A DNA stretch of 64,000 nucleotides, taken from NCBI RefSeq assembly GCF_025264685.1, contig NZ_CP073721.1, positions 6,961,501 to 7,025,500 on the forward strand, written 5' to 3'. Position 1 is the first letter of the stretch. Every line of letters starts with the position of its first letter. The notes under the pieces were generated by a model. That model was not told the DNA's origin and searched no databases. It was given only the letters and a program-made list of their open reading frames with translations. The position numbers were made by a program, and so were the translations under genes. This stretch comes from Dactylosporangium roseum (lineage in GTDB: Bacteria > Actinomycetota > Actinomycetes > Mycobacteriales > Micromonosporaceae). Shown piece after piece: positions 16,281-26,801 of this stretch.

Positions 16281-17201
16281 ATGGGTCACGGTCACGATCA
16301 CGGGCCGCGCGCGGACGCCGACCGGCGCTGGCTGACGATCGCCCTCGCGCTGATCGTGGGCTTCATGGCGGTCGAGGTGGTCATCGGCCTGCTCGTCAGC
16401 TCGCTGGCCCTGCTCTCGGACGCGGCACACATGCTCTCCGACGCCGCGGCGATCGCGATGGCGCTGTTCGCCACCCGGCTCGCCGCACGGCCGCCGTCGG
16501 GCGGGTTCACCTTCGGGCTGAAACGCGCCGAGATCCTGTCGGCGCAGGCCAACGGACTGACCCTGCTGCTGCTGTCGGCCTGGATCAGCTACGAGGCGAT
16601 CGTCCGGCTCGTCACGCCGCCGGAGGTCGGCGGCGGTGCGGTGGTCGCCACGGCCGTGGCCGGCATCGCGGTCAACCTCGTCGCGGTCCGGGCGCTGGGC
16701 AAGGCCAACCGGACCAGCCTCAACATCGAGGGCGCGTTCCAGCACGTGCTGACCGACCTGTTCGCGTTCGTCGCGGCCGCGGTCGCCGGCCTCGTGGTGC
16801 TGCTGACCGGGTTCTACCGGGCGGACGCGATCGCGTCGCTGGTCGTGGCCGCGCTCATGATCCGCTCCGGGCTCGGGCTGGTCCGCGACTCCGGCCGCAT
16901 CTTCCTGGAGGCCGCGCCGTCTGGCATGGACCCGGCGGCACTCGGCCGGGAGCTGTGCGCGGTGCCGGGCGTGGTCGAGCTGCACGACCTGCACGTGTGG
17001 CAGGTCACCTCGGGCTACCCGGCGCTGTCGGCACACGTGCTGGTCGCGCGGGAGGGTGACTGCCATGCGGTGCGAGCCGCGATCGAGACCCGCCTGCGCG
17101 AGCGATGGGACATCGGCCACACCACGCTGCAGGTCGACCACTGCGAGGACGACCCGCACTGCCTGGACTCACACGGTGCTGCGTACCGGGCTGGGGGCTG
17201 A
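16281..17201 (+). CDS. Cation diffusion facilitator (Zn/Co/Cd efflux)
   Basis: The 306-residue inner-membrane antiporter exports divalent metals. A His-rich N-terminus (MGHGHDHG) precedes six predicted helices. Metal-site pairs are visible in SDAAHMLSDA (about residues 50-59) and HVLTDLFAF (about 155). The cytosolic C-terminal domain has HDLHVWQVTSG, the CDF signature. The subgroup is CzcD-like. It converges with the DUF3817 gene, overlapping its 3' end by 33 bp. Confidence 0.9.
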   Translation: MGHGHDHGPRADADRRWLTIALALIVGFMAVEVVIGLLVSSLALLSDAAHMLSDAAAIAMALFATRLAARPPSGGFTFGLKRAEILSAQANGLTLLLLSAWISYEAIVRLVTPPEVGGGAVVATAVAGIAVNLVAVRALGKANRTSLNIEGAFQHVLTDLFAFVAAAVAGLVVLLTGFYRADAIASLVVAALMIRSGLGLVRDSGRIFLEAAPSGMDPAALGRELCAVPGVVELHDLHVWQVTSGYPALSAHVLVAREGDCHAVRAAIETRLRERWDIGHTTLQVDHCEDDPHCLDSHGAAYRAGG

Positions 17202-17516
17202 GACGGCCCGCACCCGCCGGGTGACGACCCGCTCGGCGACGAACGACAGGAACGGCACGGTGCCGGCGAGCAGGATCAGCGCCGTGAAACCCAGTGTCCA
17301 CTTCGCCCGCCGGGCCAGGTCGGCGGCGAGCACCAGATAGACCATGTAGAGGAAGCCGTGTGCCGGCCCGACGAGCGCCACGATGGTCTCGTCCTCGCTC
17401 GTGTACTTCAGAACCGTCCCGACCGTCAGCACGATCAGCAGCACACCGACGATCCAGGCGATGACCCGGTAGCGGGTGAGGGCGGGGTTCAAAGGCGTCG
17501 CGGACATGTACCTCAT
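17169..17516 (-). CDS. DUF3817 integral membrane protein
   Basis: The 115-residue protein has three hydrophobic stretches (about residues 17-37, 45-66 and 73-93) and the DUF3817 pattern GPAHGFLYMVYLVLAADLARR. DUF3817 proteins are small actinobacterial membrane proteins of unknown role. Its start overlaps the stop of the next upstream gene by 4 bp (ATGA), so the two form an operon. Its 3' end overlaps the oppositely directed cation transporter. Confidence 0.85.
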   Translation of the reverse strand: MRYMSATPLNPALTRYRVIAWIVGVLLIVLTVGTVLKYTSEDETIVALVGPAHGFLYMVYLVLAADLARRAKWTLGFTALILLAGTVPFLSFVAERVVTRRVRAVSAPSPVRSTV

Positions 17517-17872
17517 CCGGGGAAGTCGCTGGGACGTCGGTCAGGGTTGGCGGCGAGCCAGGCGAGCATGCGGTTGTACTCGGCCAGCTCGGGATCGTCG
17601 TCGTGCCGCACGGGCACCGGCACCTGCAGCGGGCGCAGGGGCGGCGGCGCGGGCCTGGGCTCGCTGACGCCACGGGCGTCGCGCACGGCCCGAACCCAGA
17701 GGAAGACCACGAACAGCGCGAAGAGCGGCCACTGCACCGTGTAGGCCCAGCTCAGCATGTTGCCCGCCGTCGCCCGCTCGTATTGCCACCAACCCGCCAA
17801 CATGCAGACGGCCACCCCGGCGAGTGCCAGGACATGCCAGAGCACCCACCGAGGTGTGAAGAACCGCCGCAC
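17513..17872 (-). CDS. Conserved small membrane protein
   Basis: The 119-residue protein has two helices (about residues 8-27 and 41-60) and a Pro-rich cytosolic tail ending in PELAEYNRMLAWLAANPDRR, a block I recall as common to actinobacterial proteins of this size beside DUF3817 genes. The N-terminus RRFFTPRWVLWHVL is typical. Function unknown. It overlaps the DUF3817 gene by 4 bp and lies 18 bp from the nitroreductase gene upstream. Confidence 0.75.
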   Translation of the reverse strand: MRRFFTPRWVLWHVLALAGVAVCMLAGWWQYERATAGNMLSWAYTVQWPLFALFVVFLWVRAVRDARGVSEPRPAPPPLRPLQVPVPVRHDDDPELAEYNRMLAWLAANPDRRPSDFPG

Positions 17873-17890
17873 AGGTAGGCAGCCTACACT

Positions 17891-18520
17891 TCAGTCGAAC
17901 GAAGGTCCCACATCGCGGGTGCGCTTGATCTCGAAGAAGCCCGGCGTGCCGGCGACGAGCAGGGTGCCGTCCCACAGGCGACCGGCCGCCTCACCCCGCG
18001 GCGCGGGGGTGACGACGGGGCCGAAAAAGGCGATGAGCTTGCCGTCGACGCCCGGAACGTGGATCACCGGAGTGCCGACGTCCATGCCGACCGGTTCCAT
18101 CCCGGCGAAGTGGCTCTCACGCAACTGCGGGTCGAACTCGGTCGACGCCGCGAACTCGGCGAGCCCGGCGGGCAGGCCGGCCTCGGTGAGCGCGGCGCGG
18201 TAGAGCTCCTCGCCCGGCTCCTGCTTCTCGTGGTGGATGCGGGTGCCGAGCGCGGTGTAGAGCGGGCGGAGCACCTCGTTGCCGAACTTCTGCTCGGCGG
18301 CGATCGCGACGCGGACCGGCCCCCAACCCTTTGCCAGACCCTCCTTGTACTTCTCCGGCAAGTGGTCACGGCCCTCGTTGAGGATGGACAGGCTCATGAC
18401 GTGGAACCGCACGTCCACCGGACGGACCTGCTCCACCTCGAGGAGCCAGCGAGACGTGATCCAGGCCCATGGGCAGCGCGGGTCGAACCACATGTCGGCG
18501 ATGACACGATCTTCGGACAC
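17891..18520 (-). CDS. Mycothiol-dependent nitroreductase-like DsbA-family protein
   Basis: The 209-residue thioredoxin-fold protein resembles Mycobacterium Rv2466c, a mycothiol-dependent reductase. The active site is WFDPRCPWAW with Cys16. The second Cys of CPWC is replaced by Ala, so it must work by a one-Cys mechanism with mycothiol. Other family blocks are visible: FHVMSLSILNEGR, GTRIHHEK and TPVIHV. It is cytosolic, with no signal peptide. It is divergent from pepN. Substrate unknown. Confidence 0.82.
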   Translation of the reverse strand: MSEDRVIADMWFDPRCPWAWITSRWLLEVEQVRPVDVRFHVMSLSILNEGRDHLPEKYKEGLAKGWGPVRVAIAAEQKFGNEVLRPLYTALGTRIHHEKQEPGEELYRAALTEAGLPAGLAEFAASTEFDPQLRESHFAGMEPVGMDVGTPVIHVPGVDGKLIAFFGPVVTPAPRGEAAGRLWDGTLLVAGTPGFFEIKRTRDVGPSFD

Positions 18521-18704
18521 GGGACGATCACCTCTCTAGTGAAAGAGTCGGAAATCCGATTCGATCCTTACTCTTGGGCCACTGTCCGTGCCACCCGGGC
18601 AGGAGGTGACCTGAGCCACTCCTCCAGTGTGGCCCTGGAACATGGAAGACTCGGAGTGACGCCGTCGACGGGGACGGCCACAGCGATACGACGGGAGACG
18701 ACAC

Positions 18705-21248
<2,544 letters not shown>

Positions 21249-21266
21249 CTGTATCGGTCGTAGGCC

Positions 21267-21304
21267 GGGCCCGGAGCCGCCGTTCGTTCGGCGGCTCCGG
21301 GCCC
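21267..21304 (+). terminator. Terminator hairpin after pepN
   Basis: A perfect 16-bp stem (21267-21282 with 21289-21304) and 6-nt loop TTCGTT begins 19 bp after the pepN stop. No U-run follows, which is common in actinobacteria. Confidence 0.8.
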
Positions 21305-21389
21305 CGCCGCTGTTTCGGCGCCGTCGTTCTCTCGGCTCAGCCGCGGTTCCTCGGGTGCGCGTTCCGGCGCAATCCGCCGCCATGCCACT

Positions 21390-21520
21390 CGAGGTTCAGT
21401 CGTGCGGGTGGCGTCTGGTCGCTCATGGCCCGGGACGGCGCGTCCGGGCCGGCGACTTCATGATCATGGGAAGGATCTGGCTATCGGGGCAGCCACATCT
21501 TTCCCATGATCATGAGACCG
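21390..21520 (-). repeat. Interspersed palindromic repeat, copy B
   Basis: Copy B lies in reverse orientation to copies A and C: its left flank (CAGTCGTGCGGGTGG...TCGCTCATG) is the complement of the right flank of copy C (CATGAGCGAG...CACCCGCACGACTG). The core arms CATGATCATGGGAA (from 21469) and TTTCCCATGATCATGA (to 21516) surround the centre GGCTATCGGGGCAGCC. Apart from the pepN hairpin and the small tandem repeat at 21671, I see nothing else in the 460-bp gap. Confidence 0.7.
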
Positions 21521-21670
21521 ACGGCACGACGGCGGATCACGGCCTTGACCCGGGCCCCCGCATGAACTCCACGATCACGAACCGGGGAGACCGGCCGCCC
21601 TGGCGACAGCCGGGTCGCGCGGAACAACGGCCCGCGAGCGACAGCGTGCGTGCCCGCAGCGGTCCGGCCA

Positions 21671-21706
21671 GCGGCTGACGAAGCGGCTGACGAAGCGGCT
21701 GACGAA
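21671..21706. repeat. Three tandem copies of a 12-bp unit
   Basis: GCGGCTGACGAA is repeated three times without change, ending 5 bp before the stop of the DUF5130 gene. It lies outside the coding region. It could vary in copy number by slippage. No role is evident. Confidence 0.8.
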
Positions 21707-21710
21707 CGGC

Positions 21711-22115
21711 TCAGGAACGACCGGCGTGGTCGGCCATCTGAGCCAGACCGGCGACCAGGCCGCCGGCCAGGTCACCGCCGCCGAACGCGGCAGCCATGGA
21801 CAGCGCGGCCAGCTTGGCGGCGCGGTCCGGGAGGCGTCGACGGGCCTCGCCGCCCGTCACGATCTCCAGGACGCGCTGGTTGGGTGACACGGCGATGAGC
21901 ACCGAGTGTGGCGGGTCGGCGAGCTGACCGTGCAGCTTCTCCGTGCTCTCGCGGGTCGGCTCGTCGAGCTCGCCGACGTAGATGCTGAACGTCAGGCCGG
22001 TCGACGAGTCGGCCAGCCGGAGCGCCTCATCGAGGCGCAGCAACTGGCGCGTGGTGAACGGCCCGTTGAGAACGTTGGGCTGGCCGACCAGGCCAGCGCC
22101 GCTACCACCGGTCAC
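21711..22115 (-). CDS. DUF5130 domain protein
   Basis: The 134-residue protein resembles actinobacterial DUF5130 (TPM-like) proteins: ALRLADSSTGLTFSIYVGEL, HSVLIAVSPNQRVLEIVTG and DRAAKLAALSMAAAF. The fold is probably alpha/beta like the TPM phosphatase-type domain. No signal peptide is clear. Function unknown. Its start overlaps the CtaJ-like gene by 14 bp, so they share an operon. Confidence 0.8.
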   Translation of the reverse strand: MTGGSGAGLVGQPNVLNGPFTTRQLLRLDEALRLADSSTGLTFSIYVGELDEPTRESTEKLHGQLADPPHSVLIAVSPNQRVLEIVTGGEARRRLPDRAAKLAALSMAAAFGGGDLAGGLVAGLAQMADHAGRS

Positions 22116-22416
22116 TTGCGCCTCCCATGACGTGCGGCTGCGCCCTGTCGCCGGACCACTCGGTCACGGCCTCATCGCCGCCCGTGGTCAACTCGGGTCG
22201 CCGCGTGCCGGGTAGCTCGCGGGCACTCGTCGTCTTGGTCAACTGCTCCGGTGCGGACAGGAACCAGACGGGCGTGAACTCGAACGGCCGTCCGGGCCGG
22301 TAGCGCTTGCTACGCCGGGAACCTCCCCCAGCGTAGACGGCGCCCGCGATCAGCACGATGACCGCTACCGGGATCCCGGCGAAGATCAGCGTCGTCTCGA
22401 TGATGGACAAGCTCAA
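22102..22416 (-). CDS. ctaJ: Small membrane protein, CtaJ-like oxidase subunit
   Basis: The 104-residue protein has one N-terminal transmembrane helix (about residues 8-31) and the motif KRYRPGRPFEFTPVWFLSAPEQL, which I recall from CtaJ, an accessory subunit of the actinobacterial aa3 cytochrome oxidase supercomplex. The remaining tail is polar. The start appears to be TTG at 22416. The assignment is by this motif and the helix, from memory. The catalytic subunit ctaD is far off at 58145. A plain conserved membrane protein is the alternative. Confidence 0.6.
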   Translation of the reverse strand: MSLSIIETTLIFAGIPVAVIVLIAGAVYAGGGSRRSKRYRPGRPFEFTPVWFLSAPEQLTKTTSARELPGTRRPELTTGGDEAVTEWSGDRAQPHVMGGASDRW

Positions 22417-22743
22417 CGCCCCCAGGCGTCGAAGGGACTAAAAGACCGGCTTCACGTTAGCGGGCGCGCATGACCAGCCCGTTGCCGGGGGTATCCGACC
22501 TTGAGAACCGGGGTGCCGGCCTGACGTCACCCACCGTCAAGCTCTCGCGTCAGTATGCCGAAATGCGCGACGGTCATGCCCCGATCGGTCACTTCCGTGC
22601 GCGTTTCCACATCCCGAAGCATTTCCGAGGCATTTCCGAAGCGCCGCTCGGCCGGGTGCACGCGCCGGCACAGTGGTGACCGCCACTGCGCCCCACCGGG
22701 TGGGAGCCCTCACACCGTGGGATCCGCACCACTCCGGCACAAC

Positions 22744-22774
22744 CCGGGCGGGCGGCGCTGCCGCCACCGCCCGG
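22744..22774 (-). terminator. Hairpin downstream of the HNH nuclease gene
   Basis: CCGGGCGG (22744-22751) pairs with CCGCCCGG (22767-22774), and an inner GCGGC pairs with GCCGC, with a 2-nt bulge and 3-nt loop. It starts 15 bp after the HNH stop. The rest of the gap 22417-22743 holds no gene I can support, only a short GCATTTCCGA direct repeat near 22618. Confidence 0.6.
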
Positions 22775-22788
22775 CGGGCGAACACGGG

Positions 22789-23337
22789 TCAGGCGGCCCG
22801 GCCCAGAGCCAGGCTGTCGGACGACAGGTCGAGCCAGTCCGCCCAGCGCGGGTCGGGGGTGCGGTGACCCAGCACGCGCCACGCGACGCCCTTCGGCGCA
22901 ATGGGGCTGGTATGCAAACGCCAGCCGAGTTCGGCTGGCGTTTTGTCACCCTTGGTGTGGTTGCACCGGGCGCAGGCGGCGACAACGTTCTCCCAGGCGT
23001 GCCGGCCGCCGCGGCTGCGTGGCATCACGTGGTCGATGGTCTCGGCCGGGCCGCGGCAGTAGGCGCATCGCCATCCGTCACGGGCGAATATGCCGCGGCG
23101 GGAGAGGCCTATGTGCGTGCGGTACGGCACCCGGACGTAGCGGGTGAGCCGGACGACCGAGGGCACCGGCAACTGGTCGTTGGCACTGTGGAGAATGCCC
23201 TCACCGTCGGCGACACAGACAGCCTTCGATGTCAGGACCAAGATGGTGGCACGCCTGACAGACACGACACACAGCGGTTCGTAGGTGGCGTTGAGCACAA
23301 GCGCACCCGACACTCGTGCGGGTCGTATGTCAGGCAT
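22789..23337 (-). CDS. HNH endonuclease
   Basis: The 182-residue protein has a C-terminal HNH nuclease domain with two zinc-binding Cys pairs: CAYCRGP, then TIDHVMPRSRGGRHAWENVV with the catalytic His, then CARCNHTKGD (about residues 97-140). The N-terminal block (LVLNATYEPLCVVSVRRA) is shared by a large, chromosomally conserved actinobacterial family. These single-copy genes are not part of a mobile element here. Start ATG 23337 follows GGGGGA. The upstream frame is longer but lacks support. Cellular role unknown. Confidence 0.88.
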   Translation of the reverse strand: MPDIRPARVSGALVLNATYEPLCVVSVRRATILVLTSKAVCVADGEGILHSANDQLPVPSVVRLTRYVRVPYRTHIGLSRRGIFARDGWRCAYCRGPAETIDHVMPRSRGGRHAWENVVAACARCNHTKGDKTPAELGWRLHTSPIAPKGVAWRVLGHRTPDPRWADWLDLSSDSLALGRAA

Positions 23338-23458
23338 CGCCGTCCCCCTAGCGCGTGAAGGAATCTCCCTGGTCAAGGTCGCTGCGGCGGCTCCGGAACG
23401 GCGCCGTGCGCTAATCGTCCCTGATAGATCCTCGGATTGCACGTACTATTTGCGGCCG

Positions 23459-23480
23459 GCGGGTGAACCTTCACCCGCCC
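23459..23480. promoter_or_regulatory. Short perfect hairpin in the HNH-mscS divergent region
   Basis: GGCGGGTGAA (23459-23468) is followed after CC by its exact complement (23471-23480). It lies 55 bp before the mscS start and could be an operator or leader hairpin. A TACTAT -10-like element precedes it at 23445. Confidence 0.4.
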
Positions 23481-23535
23481 CCGACGGACGTTTGTGCGGA
23501 CTTACCCCGGTTCGCACCGGTTTCTGAGGAGCTCC

Positions 23536-24576
23536 GTGATCAGCCCCCTGGCCTTGCCGCTGGAGGAATCCCCCGCCGCCCCGAACCCCGGACCGAGCTG
23601 CGTCAAGGTCAGCGACGTCTGCGAGATCGTCTACGAGCAGACCAAGGTCAAGTGGTTGGCCGAGAGCAGCTACTGGGTGCTGGTCAAGCCGTTGACCATC
23701 CTGCTGATCGTCATCGTGGCGATGCTGATCCGGGCCTTGATCCACCGGGCGGTCGACCGGCTGATCAAGCACACCGTCGCGGACAACGAGTCGGGCGGCT
23801 CGCTCCTGCGCCCCTTCCGCAACCGCCTCCCCACGGCCCTCGCGCTGCCGGCCGAGCGGCGCAACCAGCGGGCCCGCGCGCTCGGGTCGGTGCTGCGCAG
23901 CATCGCCTCCGCGGTGGTCTTCACGATCGCGACCATGCTCGTGCTCGGCGAGGTCGGGCTCAACCTCGGCCCGCTGCTGGCCAGCGCCGGCATCGCCGGC
24001 CTGGCGATCGGATTCGGCGCGCAAAACCTGGTCAAGGACTTCATCGCCGGCCTGTTCATGCTGCTGGAGGACCAGTACGGCGTGGGTGACGTCGTCGACG
24101 TCGGCGAGACGTCGGGTACCGTCGAGGCGGTCGGTCTGCGGATCACCACGATCCGTGACGCCGCCGGCGTGGTCTGGTATGTGCGCAACGGCGAAATCAT
24201 CCGGGTCGGCAACAAGAGCCAGGGCTGGGCGGTCGTCAACATCGACGTGCCCGTCGGCTTCATCTCGATCGACCAGGCCACCGCGGTCCTGCGTGAGGCC
24301 GCCGCCGCGGTCGCCGAGGACCCGGACTTCGTCGACGACTTCATCGACCCGCCGACCGTCCTCGGCGTCGAGCAGATCACCGCCGACGGCGCCGTCCTGC
24401 GGACCACGGTCAAGACCTCGACCGAGGCGCAGTGGCGGGTCGGGCGGGAACTGCGCCGCCGGCTCACCGAGGCGCTCGAGCGGGCCGGCATAGCGGCCCA
24501 GTTGACCGCCGCGCGCATGTTCATCCGTCCGGCGGTCGACCACAACAGCGACACGGGGCAGGGCGGCCCGACCTGA
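23536..24576 (+). CDS. MscS-type mechanosensitive ion channel
   Basis: The 346-residue inner-membrane channel opens under membrane tension to release solutes. After an N-terminal segment there are hydrophobic helices (about residues 45-70, 120-140 and 145-165). The pore helix reads GPLLASAGIAGLAIGFGAQNLVKDFIAG, followed by the beta domain with YGVGDVVDVGETSGTVEAVGLR. The cytosolic domain completes the MscS fold. Start GTG 23536 is five bases after GAGGAG. The upstream extension of the frame has no start signal. Confidence 0.9.
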   Translation: MISPLALPLEESPAAPNPGPSCVKVSDVCEIVYEQTKVKWLAESSYWVLVKPLTILLIVIVAMLIRALIHRAVDRLIKHTVADNESGGSLLRPFRNRLPTALALPAERRNQRARALGSVLRSIASAVVFTIATMLVLGEVGLNLGPLLASAGIAGLAIGFGAQNLVKDFIAGLFMLLEDQYGVGDVVDVGETSGTVEAVGLRITTIRDAAGVVWYVRNGEIIRVGNKSQGWAVVNIDVPVGFISIDQATAVLREAAAAVAEDPDFVDDFIDPPTVLGVEQITADGAVLRTTVKTSTEAQWRVGRELRRRLTEALERAGIAAQLTAARMFIRPAVDHNSDTGQGGPT

Positions 24577-24805
24577 TTCGCCGGAACGGCTGGTTTGTCC
24601 AATCTCTCGATCATCTGCGATCAACCCGTCGGGTAGGGTCGCGCGTCGGGTGGTCAGTCGGTTATCGTCCGTTCGTTCAGGTACATCGCTGCACAGTGTC
24701 CCGGTCCGGCGCCAGATGACCCCTTTTGGTGCTGAATTAACTGGTATGACCGCGCCCGCGAACGCATAACGCCGCTGTCGTGACCGATGGAAGGGGGCTC
24801 CACCG

Positions 24806-26305
24806 GTGTCAGACCCCGACGAGTCCGCCAACCACCCGGCGACCATCGGCGAGACGCTTGCCAACCGCGAGTATCTCGCCGTTTTCACCGCAAGCTCGCT
24901 GTCGTGGTTCGGCGACAACGTCGCGCGCGCCGCCATCATCGCGCTGGTCTACATGCGCACCGAGTCGCCGATCGCGTCGGCCGCGGCCTTTGCGATCAGC
25001 TATCTGCCCTGGCTGGGCTTCGGTGCGGTGCTGGCCGCGGTGGCGGACCGCTACTCGTACCGCAAGATCATGATCATCAGCGACGCGCTCCGCATGGTGA
25101 TCATGATCGGCCTCGCCGTGTTCGGCGGGCTGCCGGTCTTCCTGTTGATCGGCCTGCTGTTCGTCAACGCGCTGCTCAGCCCGCCGTTCGACTCGGCGCG
25201 CTCGGCACTGCTGCCCCGGATCGTGCAGGGCGAGCGGTACATCACCGCGCTCACCATGCAGCGCTCGGCCGCCCAGATCGCCCTGATCGCCGGATACGCG
25301 GCCGGCGCGGCACTGACCGCCATCGACGCGCGATACGCGCTGCTGTTCAACGCGGCCACGTTCGCCACGTCCGCGCTGCTGATCTTCCTCCGGGTCCAGG
25401 AGCGCCCTCCGAGCCTGAAGGTCGAGCAGCGGACCAACCTGATCCGGGAGAGCATCGAGGGTTACTCGGTCGTCTTCCGTTCGCCGGTCATGCGCGCCAT
25501 CGCGCTGCTCGTCTTCTGCGGCGTCTGCTTCGGCGTGGTGCCCGAGGGGCTGGCCGCGGCCTGGTCGGCCGAGCTCGCCGGCGGCCCCAGCCCCGGCTAC
25601 CTCGGCGTCATCATGGTCTCCGCCGCGGCCGGCTTCATGATCGGCAGCGCACTGGTCACCTGGCTGGTCAAGCCGCACCAGCGGATCAGGCTCATCCGCC
25701 CGGTCGCGATCATCACACCGCTGGCGCTGGTGCCGTCGTTGCTCCACCCGAACATCGTCGGCGTGGTCGCCATGACCCTGATCTCCGGCGCCGCGATGGC
25801 CGGCACGCTCCCCGCCACCAACGGGCTGTTCGTCCAGGTGCTGCCCCCGGCGTACCGGGCTCGCGCCTTCGGCGTCATGCAGAGCGGCGTGCAGCTCATC
25901 CAGGGCGCCGCGATCGTCTTCACCGGCTGGTTGGCCTCGGACCACGCGCTCGCCGAGGTGGTCGGATACTTCAGCATGGCCGGCGTGGTCATCATGGCCG
26001 TGATCCTCACCATATGGCCGACACCCGCCACCATCGCCGACGCGATCGCCGCCAACAAGGTCCAGATCGCCGCGGAGGAGCAGGCCCGCCGGGCCCCGGA
26101 GACCGTCGACGACTTCGGCGAGGTCACCATCGACCTGGGCCGTGTCCCGCTGCCGGCCAGGCGGTCCCGGCCCTCCCCCGGCCCCGGCGTAAGCCAGCCG
26201 GCGATGCTCGACCCGGCCGAGCGGACCGTCGACCTCTCGGAGCGCACCGCGGAGCTGGGTGGCCTACCACCGCCGCCACCCTCGCAACCGGCACGGCATA
26301 GTTGA
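24806..26305 (+). CDS. MFS transporter
   Basis: The 499-residue protein has about 12 hydrophobic segments and resembles the DHA/enterobactin-exporter-like branch of the major facilitator superfamily (SLSWFGDNVARAAIIALVYM at the start, then ADRYSYRKIMIISDALRMVI in the first cytosolic loop). The C-terminal 90 residues are a polar, acidic cytosolic tail, longer than usual. Start GTG 24806 follows GGGGG. It is closely followed by glbO (4-bp gap). Substrate unknown. Confidence 0.85.
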   Translation: MSDPDESANHPATIGETLANREYLAVFTASSLSWFGDNVARAAIIALVYMRTESPIASAAAFAISYLPWLGFGAVLAAVADRYSYRKIMIISDALRMVIMIGLAVFGGLPVFLLIGLLFVNALLSPPFDSARSALLPRIVQGERYITALTMQRSAAQIALIAGYAAGAALTAIDARYALLFNAATFATSALLIFLRVQERPPSLKVEQRTNLIRESIEGYSVVFRSPVMRAIALLVFCGVCFGVVPEGLAAAWSAELAGGPSPGYLGVIMVSAAAGFMIGSALVTWLVKPHQRIRLIRPVAIITPLALVPSLLHPNIVGVVAMTLISGAAMAGTLPATNGLFVQVLPPAYRARAFGVMQSGVQLIQGAAIVFTGWLASDHALAEVVGYFSMAGVVIMAVILTIWPTPATIADAIAANKVQIAAEEQARRAPETVDDFGEVTIDLGRVPLPARRSRPSPGPGVSQPAMLDPAERTVDLSERTAELGGLPPPPPSQPARHS

Positions 26306-26309
26306 TGGT

Positions 26310-26726
26310 GTGACGACGGCCCCCAACTTCTACGAGCTCGTCGGCGGCGAGCCCACGTTCCGCAAGCTGGTCGACGAGTTCTACGCAGGTGTCGCCGACG
26401 ACCCGATCCTGCGCCCCCTGTACCCCGAGGAGGACCTCGGACCCGCCAACGAGCGGTTCCGGCTCTTCCTCATCCAGTACTGGGGTGGCCCCAGCACCTA
26501 CTCCGAGCGCCGCGGCCACCCCAGGCTCCGGATGCGTCACGCGCCGTTCCGCATCGGCCCGGCCGAGCGCGACGCCTGGCTGCGGCAGATGCGCCGGGCG
26601 GTCGACGCCATCGAGCTCGACCCGGAGCACGAGGCTGTGCTGTGGGAGTACCTCGAGCGTGCCGCCCATTTCATGGTCAACTCGGATGACGACACCCCTT
26701 CGGGGCTAATCGGACGGATCGGCTGA
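26310..26726 (+). CDS. glbO: Truncated hemoglobin, group II
   Basis: The 138-residue heme protein binds oxygen and is of the GlbO type. It shows FYELVGGEPTFRKLVDEFYAG, RPLYPEEDLGPANERFRLFL, QYWGGP with the distal Tyr/Trp region, RLRMRHAPFRIG containing the proximal His, and the C-terminal Trp in DAWLRQM. Start GTG 26310 lies 4 bp after the transporter stop, so translation is probably coupled. The longer upstream frame overlaps the transporter and is rejected. Confidence 0.92.
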   Translation: MTTAPNFYELVGGEPTFRKLVDEFYAGVADDPILRPLYPEEDLGPANERFRLFLIQYWGGPSTYSERRGHPRLRMRHAPFRIGPAERDAWLRQMRRAVDAIELDPEHEAVLWEYLERAAHFMVNSDDDTPSGLIGRIG

Positions 26727-26801
26727 ACAAGCTTCTTTCGTAACGTTTCCTCGTTAGTGGAATAGCGCCCCATGTTGGGTTTCCACGACGAAGGAGCACG
26801 A

